From: Uloborus plumipes
Taxonomy: Eukaryota > Arthropoda > Arachnida > Araneae > Uloboridae
NCBI GenBank assembly: GCA_038373865.1
Contig: JAXGGA010001076.1
Coordinates: 1-64,000, forward strand
DNA: 64,000 nt
Reading direction: 5' to 3'
How positions within the stretch are numbered: position 1 is the stretch's first letter; the number at the start of each line of letters is the position of its first letter. The position numbers and the translations under genes are program-made. Positions 11,779 through 22,868 of this stretch are shown piece after piece. The notes beneath the pieces were generated by a model that did not search any database, was not told the origin of the DNA, and saw only the letters and a list, made by a program, of their open reading frames with translations.

Positions 11779-14695
11779 GGCACTTGAACTTGTTGAAAGG
11801 ATTCCGCTCGGCATCTCTGAAACATACGAGCATGCAAACGCAATTGCATTTTTTACTTTGCAACATTTTTTTTTTCAAATGGGGCTGCAGTAGAGGCACA
11901 ACCTTTTGCAGACCTAGTGCGATCGCCCAATTAAGCATCCATTCTTTCACGTAGCACCAGAATCGGCGGAATGCCATTACCACGATATTTTGACGCCCAG
12001 TTTCCCCACTAGATGGAGGCACCAGGGCTCTATTCGATGCGAAACTGCACTAGGAATTTAATTTTGCCAGGAGATACTGTAAGCCAAACAAGTACTCGAG
12101 GGATCTTTTACATGCCGCATAATACTTTGCAACATCGATCTCCGTAAAAATTATTTCCCCCAAAGAAAATATTATAATAATTATTATTTTGAGAACTTGT
12201 GGTTCAATAGGTTCAATGGGAGTCTTCTCCAAAAAATATATCGCAAAGTATGCAATAGCTTGAAGATAAAAATTTCAGCTGAATGATCAACCGTTCTATT
12301 TGACTCAAACATTCGGCTCAAACTTATCATTCGCTAGAGTCCTAAGGACTCTTATCATTTGCTAAAGGTAGCTGAACTACTCCATTTTCATACTCCATGA
12401 GCTACATGAAAAGAAAACTAGAGATTACGCAACTGCAACCGGCAAGTTCAAACACCTGTAACCGGGAGTCTGCTACGACTGAACATGAATGAACCTGTCC
12501 AGAATTGTATGGATGATTTCATCAAAGAGCTGTGAAAGTTACTATTCCCGTCAAATTTGGAATATTATAAACAATTATAATATTCCATCCTTTTCTCCTT
12601 TTTGCAAGCCCCTTTTAAACTTAAGTACGTGTTTGTTTGCTCTTTATTGTGTTTTAAGTTTGCAAATTTTCTTAAAGTTAGTTCTTAGCGTCAGGATTAA
12701 TGTTATTGTTATATGATCAGATCAATTTGACGTTTAAATTCTTGTGTTTAATAATTTATTTTAAATGCTACTACTTAATTATTTTGCCTTTCATCATTGG
12801 AATCAATTTTATTATTTAAAAATGAATCATTTTATTTAATGCTGATGATTCATGCACTTAATTTTGAATCGCGTTAGTCGGGTGTGCTTTGTGCATTTAG
12901 TGTTCTGAAATGCTTTAAACGTGTTCATGTTTTGATAATTTTTTTGATGAAAGGTGAAATCAATGATGATGATTTGTTTCATTAATTCTAGTTTCTTAAA
13001 TGTTTTTTATCCTCAGGTGCATCACTTAAACCACTTGTCCATCTGTGTTGTAAATTAACTTCAAAAAGTCTAACTCATAGTGGCCGATCTTTTTGAAAGT
13101 AGTAAAATTCTCAATGAAATAATATTTAGTTAAAAAATATGATACTTTCTCCATGAAATAAACGTGGAGATCTTGGCTTATAATATGATATCAATAATAT
13201 TTCATTTTTCTTTTATCAGAAATAAATTTATTTTTCTTTACAAATCGCGAGAGTAGATACTTATTTTTCTATTTTAGAGTTTAAATAGTTTATGCGAGGC
13301 TCATAGTGACATTGTAAGAAACCTGCTTTTTTATTTGTGAATGATTTGTTACCTTGCTTCTTCTTGCAACACTGAAAGAAAAATTTTTTTGTAATTGTTT
13401 AGCAAATGTTACTGATGTTTACTCCTCAAACCACCATTTCATTGATTAAACGATTTGGTTTAAATTAATTATAATTGAACCCTTTCTTCATATTTTACAA
13501 TTTCTTACAAGACAAAAAAGTTAACTGCAAATGGTATGTAGGTTCAATGAATAAAATGTACAAAGCACTTGGGCCCGTGTAGTCCATTGAACCTTTTTGA
13601 TGCTGCAAACAAAAATTTAAAGCTGTTTTAATTTTTCAACCAATACCTGTATGTATTGTCTCCAAGGCTCAAAATAATATCTGGGTAAGTTTTTAAAGTA
13701 TCAAAATGAAAAACCCAGATGCCATTTTAAATAAATCAAAGGTCTCATAAATTTTAAGATTATCAAATCTCAACATAAATAAGCACAAAGCAATTTATTA
13801 CTTGCAAAGTATTTTTAAGTATTTATAGTGAAGGAATGTTTCTCTTTCATTGTACATGTGTCATTGTGATTGCAAAGTGTCAAGATAGTAATGATTTTAT
13901 GTGTTAAAAATTTTAGCTGTTAAATTTTCACGTATGTTTAAAAATCCTGAAAAACGGTCAAAAACTTGACAAGCTATGATGTAACTTCATTTTTTACATG
14001 TGAAAAGTGAATACCATTTCATTTGATAGTTTTGTACTTTTCTTGTTTAAGTTGGTTTTGCAGAAAATGTTTTTTCGTCTGATGTGTATCAATGTTGTAA
14101 ATCTGCAAATATTTGCAGATGAATTTAACTAAAGTATTTAAAGCTGTCGACACTTAACCCTCTTTGTCTCAGCTGAATTATACAGAGGTGTACTTCTCAC
14201 AAAATATTCCCCAGAATCATTTTATGAAAGTTAGAAATTTTAGAGATTAAGTTGCTTGTCTAATAGTTTATTACAACTTTTTATGATACATGAAAGAAAT
14301 TTTCAACATTTTTTATTTTTTGCTCATTTTTATCAATCATTTCCTAAATTTATGAAAAACCAATTAAAAATGTGTAAACTATGAAATAAATCTGAAAATA
14401 GCTGTAGTCAAGTCTTGATATCTCGAAGCCTTATAACTCGAATATTCGTTTATCTCTAAGTTTAATTTGGTGAGAGATGAAGTCTAAAGTTTGAATTTTT
14501 GCAACCTTGACTTTGATATTAAACGTTTTTCACAAATTTAAATGAAGAAAAAAAAAGCAATGATCATATGAATTAAACTTCATTTTTTACCATTGCATGG
14601 TTATTTTTCATCATGAATATTTGGTGGGGAAAGGTTTTCCACTAATTATTGTGAAAATTCGTATTTCCGTGTTGTCAACCCCCTTTTTCCTGTCG
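11779..14695. other. A/T-rich noncoding stretch
   Basis: No coding exon, RNA gene or intact element was recognised. The short open frames near 11.7-12.7 kb lack conserved features and splice context. Near 14400-14470 the phrases GTAGTCAAGTCTTGATATCT and CTCGAATATTCG resemble a decayed Tigger/pogo-type end. Confidence 0.55.
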
Positions 14696-14869
14696 CAGGC
14701 CAGTTATTTCAAATTTTGCCGGTTAGGGGGGGGGTGTAAATTATACCAAATTTCAATGTAAATTATACCAAAAAAAGGTCCACTTATGCGTAAATACATT
14801 AATTTCCGAAACCAGGGGGGAAGCCAAGCCATTGATCACCCGTCTTTTATGTCTTAAATGACGGGCCTG
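14696..14869 (+). mobile_element. hAT-type MITE (CAGGCCCGTCATTT family), copy A
   Basis: Starts CAGGCCAGTTATTTC and ends AAATGACGGGCCTG. The interior shares GTAAATTATACC and CACTTATGCGTAAATACATT with the copies at 31088-31257 and 49795-49920. The flanking 8 bp (TCCTGTCG and TCTTGCGT) match only partly, so this copy is old. Confidence 0.7.
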
Positions 14870-16801
14870 TCTTGCGTGAAAGATATAATAGTCGCTTCTA
14901 CTGAGATGACTAATGTTTAGTATGTACTTTTTGAAAAAGCTAGACGTACCAATAGGGAAATTTGAACATAAAATAATTTTAAAGAGTCATTAACAAAAAT
15001 TTTGATTAAAATTGAGTAGACATAGAATTAAACCTTACTATTTGAACTCACTACAAGAAGTTAACCTAAAACAAATAAAAAAGATCAGTATTCAATATTT
15101 TTTGGGGGAAAACTGTACAGTTTTGTCAATATTATAACATGATAATTATTCTTATATAACCTCGGATAATTCCTTTATTTTAAATCATAATTGCTACTAG
15201 ATTTTACTGCTGCAATAATTCTTTCTAAGTTTTGATGGTCTTTAAGATGCCATAAAACTCACTGTAATTTATATTTCTGTCGCTCATTGTAAAAATTATG
15301 CATCTTCAAGTTTTTAAAACGCATATTTGCTTGTTAAATGGAATAACATTTAGTTACATCTTTTAGTATAAAAGCGAAGCGAAGCAAATTTCAAAAAATT
15401 GAAATTAATTAAAAAAATTTAGTGACTAATAGTAACTAAACACATATATTTCTTGAAAAACTGAGAAGGGCTTTTTATATAATAAGGCATAGTAAAAGCA
15501 TTTACAAGGAGATACACCACTTTTACAATGAACGTTTGTTGAATTGATTGTCACAATAATTTCTGCTGTAAATGAATAGAACACTAACATTACTTCAGAA
15601 CAGGAAAATATTACAACTCAATCAATTTTCTTATCACTCTATTTCATATTTCTTGTTTTACTTTATTTTTTTCTGAAAATAATGTTTCGTTTTGTAAAAT
15701 GCTGCTTCTAGCCGGAATACGGGACTTCAGCCGTCCCGTATCAAGGTTCCCCGGGACGCGGGACAATATTTCAAAAAACGGGACTGTCCCTTGAAATCCG
15801 GGACGTCTATCAACCCTGCCCCTAACACACACGCACATTTTCTCTTTAAAACTTTCAGGTATTTTTTCTTGAACTCGCAATCACCCCTGGTTGTGACTTC
15901 AAGTTATTGACTCTTCTGTGATTGGTTCATGGGATGGACAAAAAAAAAAAAAATAAATAAATAAATAAATAAAAAATAAATAAAAGAAAGGAAAACAGCA
16001 ACAGGCCACTTTGCTGTGCTTTTGAGAATAAATTGCTGCAGGATCATTTTAAAAACATAAACAGGAGTTAAAATTAAGATGGTATACTTCAAAATTTCCC
16101 TGGTGCTTTCCTCGAAAGAACTATCACCTACAGAAGATTGCAAACATTTCTTACTTCTGTGAAAATGCACTTTTTTTTTGACCTGTGTTTAAAGTTACTG
16201 ATGTTATTTTGGCATATATTTATCACTGCAATTTCCTTTTTTAACTATTAAGAAATGAACTTGACAATACTTGATTTGAGTTTATTTAATTTTTGATCAT
16301 TTGCAAATTTAATAAAATAATTTAAGAATTTTTTTAGCATTTAGATAATACCATAAGATTGAACCAGTGTTAGAAATAAAAATTTATAGCTTGGTGTCAT
16401 AATGGCGCCTAGTTTTAAGTTTATAGGCTTCAAAACAAGCAACCTAAGTGCCATTTGTAATAAAGTAAAATATCCAGATTAAAACTAGAAAAAGAAAAAA
16501 AAAATCATTTAACAGACTCAATATACAATGTTGTAAGCTACACAACACAATGTTGATACTATGTTTGTAAAATTTAGAAGAGAAAATGATTTCTTAAAGA
16601 TGAAATTGATTGTTTTTGAAAATTACTTCTGCAAATTTTCTTCTGGCCCATCACTGCAAAATCCCAAAAAGTCTTTAACACAAAGGAAAGCTTTAACATA
16701 ATTTTAAAGTTAAGGCGTCAAATTTGGCATCTTGGGTTGAAACCTAGGCGTCATGAAAAGTAAACATTGACAAGATCAAGTTTCAACTAAACATTTCCAT
16801 T
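14870..16801. other. A/T-rich noncoding stretch with TE fragments
   Basis: Near 15843-15893 lies a solitary TE end, TTTCAGGTATTTTTTCTTGA with CAATCACCCCTGG, matching the right end of the nested element that closes near 34663. An AAAT microsatellite lies at about 15950-15985. The minus-strand frames 15644-15880 and 15904-16170 cross these repeats and are not supported as genes. Confidence 0.55.
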
Positions 16802-16983
16802 CAGTGGCATACATAGCACCCGCGGCACAGGGGGAGGGGGGGAGGCAACAGGTTTGAGGGCGCATCATCCAGAAAAATAGCACTATGAGCTACAACGGAA
16901 AATATTTTTTATATTTTAAAAAGGGGTCGAGGCGCACTTACAAATCTTGTGGGGGAGTGCATCTAAGACTACGTAAGCTACTG
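16802..16983. mobile_element. hAT-type MITE, degenerate
   Basis: The ends CAGTGGCATACATAG and CTACGTAAGCTACTG are imperfect inverted repeats. Flanks TTTCCATT (16794-16801) and GGTCCATT (16984-16991) match at six of eight positions, fitting an aged 8-bp hAT duplication. Length 182 bp, no ORF. Confidence 0.6.
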
Positions 16984-17601
16984 GGTCCATTTAATATGCT
17001 TTTCTCATGAATTGCTTTTGCACAAAGGTAGACATTTTTTTCTTGTCACTTTCTTTAAGTTTGATTTTTTGTGTATGTTATAATGTAGTTGTTGCCTTTC
17101 AGATAAAAATCTAACATACAAAGCAGTAAGATACATAGTTTTAATTAATGTTTTTGAAAAAGTTAACTTATTTCTTTTTTCATTTTTATTTTTTAAGCTA
17201 GTCTCTTCTTGTGAACACTATGACCACATGGTTTGTATGATTTGAGATGAATTTGAAATTTTCAAACTTACTTTATGAACGACAATTGATTGCTCATAAC
17301 ACTTAAAAATGGCCATTTTCTTCTCATGTAATGGTGTGCTGTTATGGATTGCTTCAAGGAGGAAAACTTATCGAGAGTAGCTGGGAGTAATAAACTTGAC
17401 AACATCTGGGAAGGAATAGCTCAATCCTGTTGCGAAGAGGACTTAGTATTCGTACTGAGTGATTTACTGTAAGGCTATGCATTTAACTAATTGTGCAAAT
17501 TTTGATGAGGGAATTACAAGATAGAATTTCTTCAAAATTCCTTATGTTTACAACAGTAAAGTTACTAGATATGAATTATTTCAAAGTAATATATATATGT
17601 G

Positions 17602-18476
17602 TAGTCAAACCTCGCTATTTTAATAACTTTAAGTAAGTTCTGTTGTATAATATGCTACCTAATATTGAGAAAGATTTTACACAATAAAACATAACAGTAT
17701 CTGTTTTCTAAGAGAAATATAAAACATTGACATTTTATTACTGGTTAAGCAACTGTAATTTAAATCAGGGACCGCGCTAAGCATTCGCCACCTCGCCAAA
17801 TGCGATAAAATCGAAAATTCGGCGAAAGAAATTCTGATTTGGCTAAAGTATTGCCGAACGAAAATTCCCAGAAATTTCCACTAGGGGGGAAAATATATGT
17901 ATTGTGTTAAGAAATAAAATACTTTGACTAAAACTTTCAAAATTTGGCTAAGATTTTTAAAGTTTGTCTCATTTACTGGCTAACAACTTAAAATCCTTAG
18001 CGCAGTCCCTGTAAATTATGATAATCAAAACTTAAAAGTGGAAATTGTGTCACCTGTTATGAATTAAGTGCTTTTCAGTGAGCTGTTATTTTGTGTACTA
18101 CAACTTTAGTGCAGAAAAAAAGCACCATAGCAATAAGTCCGGGAGCTTATTCCTTAAAAAAAAAAAAAAAAATCTTGTTCAAGTTGTAAAATAAATCTGT
18201 CCTGCAATGTTTTAAGTGTAAAATTTAAGCCTAAACTTTGGACGGGTTTTAATACTTCCAATTTTAATGTTTGGATATTTGAAACTTAATCAAACTTAGT
18301 TTTACACTTATTAGAAGCTGTGTACAACATTTCATCATAATAGGTAATGGTTTTAAAAACTTCTATTTGACATGGAAAAAGGTTTATTAATGACCCATAT
18401 CAAATTTGTACCTTTACATAATAGACAGGAAAATAATATTGCCTCAATTTTATGAAAAGATAGCGAGGTTTTACTG
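17602..18476. mobile_element. Tigger/pogo-like element remnant
   Basis: The left end TAGTCAAACCTCGCTATTTT and right end ATAGCGAGGTTTTACTG are inverted copies of a CAGTMAAACCTCGCTAT terminus like those of pogo/Tigger elements. No transposase frame remains. A 246-bp element (17766-18011) is inserted inside. The expected TA target duplication is not clear. Confidence 0.6.
17766..18011. mobile_element. Nested 246-bp MITE with CAGGGACCGCGCTAAG ends
   Basis: Left CAGGGACCGCGCTAAG and right CTTAGCGCAGTCCCTG are inverted repeats. TAAAT flanks both sides (17761-17765 and 18012-18016), a 5-bp duplication like that at 28915-30829. It sits within the Tigger-like remnant and is therefore younger. Confidence 0.75.
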
Positions 18477-20801
18477 CATTTGTTTGAGGTATGAGAGAGT
18501 GAAGCAGTACAAAATGTAAGCAGCATTTCTAATTTAGTTTTTTTATATTTAAGTGTTTAAAATTGTAACTTTCTTATTACTACTTCCTAATAATCTGTGT
18601 TAATATTTCTATTTCTATTTTTAAAATTTTCTTTATGGTATTGAACATTATAAACATAGCGACTGATGTATGGTAGAATTTAATTTGAATTCACTAGATT
18701 TTATAATTTTTTTAAAAAAGAACCTAGAGTTTTAAAACTGCAGTTGAAAGCTCTCAGCAAACAAGATTTCCTTTAGCACATGGCCTTGGTCTTTGAGACT
18801 TTATCTTCCCACCATTTACGTTTTTGCCTGAAAGGAAGGAAGCATTCTATTTACAAAAAAAAAAAAAAAAACTCAGTTTAATTTTGCTGTGCATTTTCAT
18901 CTTTATTCAGTTATAATTCACATGTCGGAATTGAGCTGTATCTGCTTCTTTTTATTAAGTAAAAGAAGTACCCCTTTGCAGAAACAGCGAGACGCTGCAA
19001 CCTATGTCGCAGATTCTTTAAAAAGTCTGCAGACTTTCTTATTTGGGAGAACAAAAAATTAAAAAAAAAAAAAAATCTCTGAAATATGCGAGTAAAGACT
19101 AGTATAGTATTTTCTAAAATTTCTACAGGTAGCCTGTGCTTTTATTTCTTTAGTTAAAGTCTTATTTTTAAGTATTTCTTGGAGCTCATTTATATTTTAA
19201 GATTAATCTAATATTTATCATGTAGAATTTTTTTAAGGATTTTCAATTTGTGTCACAGACTGCTGGAAAAAAAATTTTACTGCTGGGAGGAGTATTGTAA
19301 TCATGAACATTTTTTTCTTCAAAATTTTCGGCCTAAATTTTCATTTTACTTCCTCTACGGATTATATTTAAGAATTTGCCGTCATCAGTGATATTTGTTG
19401 GCAATAAAAATGTTTAAATAACCAAAAAAAAATTTCTATTTTCAAACTTTCTTTCCCCCCCTGAAGTGTCACTAAAAATTCTCCATGGAAGCATTGGTAG
19501 AAACAACGAATGGCCAACTAAAATTAATTTTATGTCAGTTTTGTGTGTGGAATTTATATATTACTGTCATATTTTATCAGTCAAACATTAGTAAATGCTG
19601 TAGCTTGCATATTATAAATTTTATATTTTAATACTTTAATTCATCAATTAGAAATTATTTACCTTCATACTTTATTTTTACAACTGTTTGGTATTAATCC
19701 AAGCATATATTTACTTTTGGCACAACCCTAGTATATGTGTATCATCTATTATTTCTTCAGATTACAATTCTACCATGAATCTTTTAACTATGAAGATCTT
19801 ATTGTTCATAAAAAATTAAATTAGTTCATAGATTTTTATTTTGTTATTTATTTATTTTGTATTTTTAAATTGTTGGTTTCTTTTTTTTTTAAAATTTTAT
19901 TTCATTTAGGAAAATCTTGTGCTGTAAAAAAATAGCAAAACTTCTCAATGCTTTAAAATTTATATTACCTGTTCAAAAGTTTCATCCTGCCAAAAATATC
20001 AAATATTTTGTGCAACCATATTGACTTTTGATTATTAATTTCTATCAAATCTTTCAACTGTTGAATCAATTATAACGTGTGTGTGTGTGTTTTTTTTTCG
20101 CCCTACCCCGCAAAAGAAACTCTAATAGCATTACGTATAATGATAAATAGGTTTTGTGTACTGTTTTTTGTTTAAATTAGAAAATGGCAAAAATAAGAAT
20201 GGTGTATTATAAAAAATTTGAGATGCAAAAATGAATTTTTTACTTTGTGTCAGAAATATAAATTTAGTATAATATTTTCTAATAGAAAAGAAATACCCCT
20301 CTAAATTAGTGTGAATTGTTTTGCATATTGTACAGCAACATTTGCATAATAATTCCTCACTGTTAAATTAATTCCCTTTCGGGCGGTATTTTATGCCATT
20401 ATTTATTCAGCTTTCTTTAAACCTGCCGATTATTTAGTTTTCCTGTTTCTTCAAGCTTGTAAATTTCTTCATTAAAGCTCAGTTAACACCTACACAAAAT
20501 GTTATACAGTTGCATTCACTGGTCACGGCTCATTTACTTAAGAGAAGTTTTGTTATCTTCAAAACTAATTTTTTTAAGCTCTAATTTTTTAATTGCTTAT
20601 CCCAACTTTTCAAGATGTCTGCTTTGCATGTTTAAACTTTTGAAAATAACAATAATTGTTATTACTTTTTAAACTTCTGTTATTAAATTTAGTTATTTAG
20701 AAGTATTAGTGCTGCTTACTTGAATTTTTGTACTGCCTCAGTGTGATTTTCAGATGGTTTATGTAATTGTCTTCTTCAAAATTATTGGTGTTTTCCTTCA
20801 G
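18477..20801. other. A/T-rich noncoding stretch
   Basis: No gene recognised. It contains poly-A runs near 18857 and 19060 and a short GT run near 20076-20090. It probably lies upstream of, or within a 5' intron of, the p53-family gene. Confidence 0.5.
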
Positions 20802-20895
20802 GATTTCTTTTGCCTAGAATTAATGAATGTTCACTGTTTAGACAACAGGTGGCAGGCACAAGTTTTTCATTTTGGAGAGGAGGACGAAATGCTAG
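20802..20895 (+). other. Possible 5' exon of the p53-family gene
   Basis: A 94-bp segment between a good acceptor (TTTTCCTTCAG ending at 20801) and a donor (CTAG|GTAAT at 20896). It is open in one frame throughout (31 codons, containing LDNRWQAQVFHFGEEDEM) and ends after the first base of a codon. Joined to the exon at 22786, that frame stops just after the p53 start codon, so it cannot encode a longer p53. As a 5' leader exon it would contribute an upstream ORF starting at 20823 and overlapping the p53 start. It could be an exon of something else or chance. No family match is recognised. Confidence 0.3.
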
Positions 20896-21105
20896 GTAAT
20901 TATCAAATAATATCTTATAGCTGGTAAGGATTTTGTTATTATCTTAGGGATTAATCACTTCAGATGTTTTAATATTTTTTTCAGCACAAACACATTTTTG
21001 TTGAAAAATAAAAAAAAGATTAGTCCAAATATTTTGTGTTAAAAAAATCTGCACTTATTATTTTTCAGGAACATGGTACAACTATACAAGAATACTTCAA
21101 ATATG

Positions 21106-21281
21106 CATTGAGGCTTATTCTGGCACCAGCATGAAATCATCCTGCTTCAGATTGACGTCATAACTCCTCCTTCAAGCCATCTCGCCATAGAACTTTCGCA
21201 TTTGGTGCCGGTTTGATAGTGTAGTTATGACGTCAGTCTAATTTAAAACATTACCAATTTTTCCTAGAATAAGGCCCAATG
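21106..21281. mobile_element. MITE with CATTGRGSCTTATTCT ends
   Basis: The ends CATTGAGGCTTATTCT and AGAATAAGGCCCAATG are inverted repeats. Further in, GATTGACGTCATAACTC faces GAGTTATGACGTCAGTC-type sequence, so most of the 176 bp can fold. No ORF. The target duplication is unclear. Confidence 0.6.
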
Positions 21282-22785
21282 TTTACTGTAGCACTGATTT
21301 TGATTTCTCTTCTTGTCTATCTCAGAATGAATTCTGAAGATAATATACTGCAATATTCTTCAATTAAATACCTGCACTTTTTTTAGAAAGCTTTTCAATT
21401 CTTGTAGTACATTTTATTTTGAGCACATATAAATGCGTCAAAGCATTATTTTTTATTCTTCGCTAGAAGGAATTCTATGACCATTGGAAAATACTTTCCA
21501 ACTCCCTAAAAGTTCTCAACTGAATTTGATTTAACTTCTATAGCTAGGAAAATACTTCGCACTGTGTAAGTAATTTGAATTGTGAACCCTAATCTTTGTA
21601 GCAAAAGGGGGCACAACAACATAATGTGCTAGAATGTTCTGTAACACTTCTCAGCTGATGGAAAGTGTTCTACAGGATATTTAATTTAAATTTGATTGAT
21701 CGATAAAAAATGCAAATGTTATTTGGAGTGTTATCCTCAAATCAAGGAGCATGAACATTATGGAATGAAGAAAATCGACTTTTTCCAGATCCATTTGCAG
21801 TTATTAAGTAACTAGTTTGCAACTGTTCTGAGTCTGAGCTCTTCATTTTGCAATGTGCGTAGCTTCGCATTTTGCACTGAGGGAAGACGTGTGCACACAT
21901 TTTGCATTGAGGAATCTGGAACCCACATAATGATCTGCCAACTGAGGCTATCTTTGTACATTTAGTGAAAACTTATCTTTACCTTTTTCTGCAGTATTAG
22001 TACTTAAGAAAGCACAAATTTGAATTAAATTTGTTAGTGTGGTTAAGAATTGTATAAAACTGAGAGCTACTTCATGTAGTCCCTTCAAGATGATGTTATC
22101 CATCGAGTACATAGCTTCATATCTATTATGCCACACATATTGCTGGAATGTTCTATTTCTATACTTCATCTGCATGCTCTGGAGCTTACCGCTACGTCAA
22201 GGTTAAGAAGAAAATTTCAAATTATGTCCTGCAAAGCAAATTATTCAGTTGCCCACAAAGTTAAAGGCTTTTTTAATTTCTATTTGGAGTTTCTGTTTTT
22301 AAGGCATTTAACTTGTCAAACTATATCAATTTATTTGTTTCGAATTTTGGTCTTTTTACCTTGTGACAAGACTCATTCAAGTAGGTTTAACATAAGGTTA
22401 TTTGAAAATTGTGACTTACTGTAGTCAGCATATACAGTTTATATCACACAATTAAACATTTTGATTCTGTTTTTTGTAAATAAAATTTACTAAAACACAC
22501 AAGAACTTTTATCCTAATATTTTAAGATTGGTCTATGCCAGTTCTTTATGTTGTCATAAAAGTTCCTCTTGCTCAAAATATGGAATTTTTATCATAACAT
22601 TTTTCTTGACTTTAAAATTTTAAAGAAGAATCAAAAATCAATAAAAATACAAGTTCTCCGTTTTCATCTTGTAACACTATAACATTTTATTCTTAAAGGT
22701 AAGTACAGAGGTTTTAATATTTAAAAATCTTGACTTTACTGATGTTTTGAGAACAAGTGTTATAATATTTTTTCCTTTTTTACAG

Positions 22786-22868
22786 ACAATGGCTGAAGAA
22801 AGTTTACTGGAATGCCCAAGTTCTCTAGAAATTTGGAACCAAGAAACTTTTCAGCTGATTTATGATGA
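22786..22868 (+). CDS. p53: p53 exon A: start codon and transactivation motif
   Basis: The acceptor TTTTTTACAG ends at 22785; the donor GTAAGT starts at 22869. ATG is at 22789 with A at -3 and G at +4. It encodes 26 residues plus two bases of the next codon, including SSLEIWNQETFQLIYD. The acidic start and ETF motif resemble the first transactivation region of p53. The split Glu codon is completed by the next exon. Confidence 0.85.
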
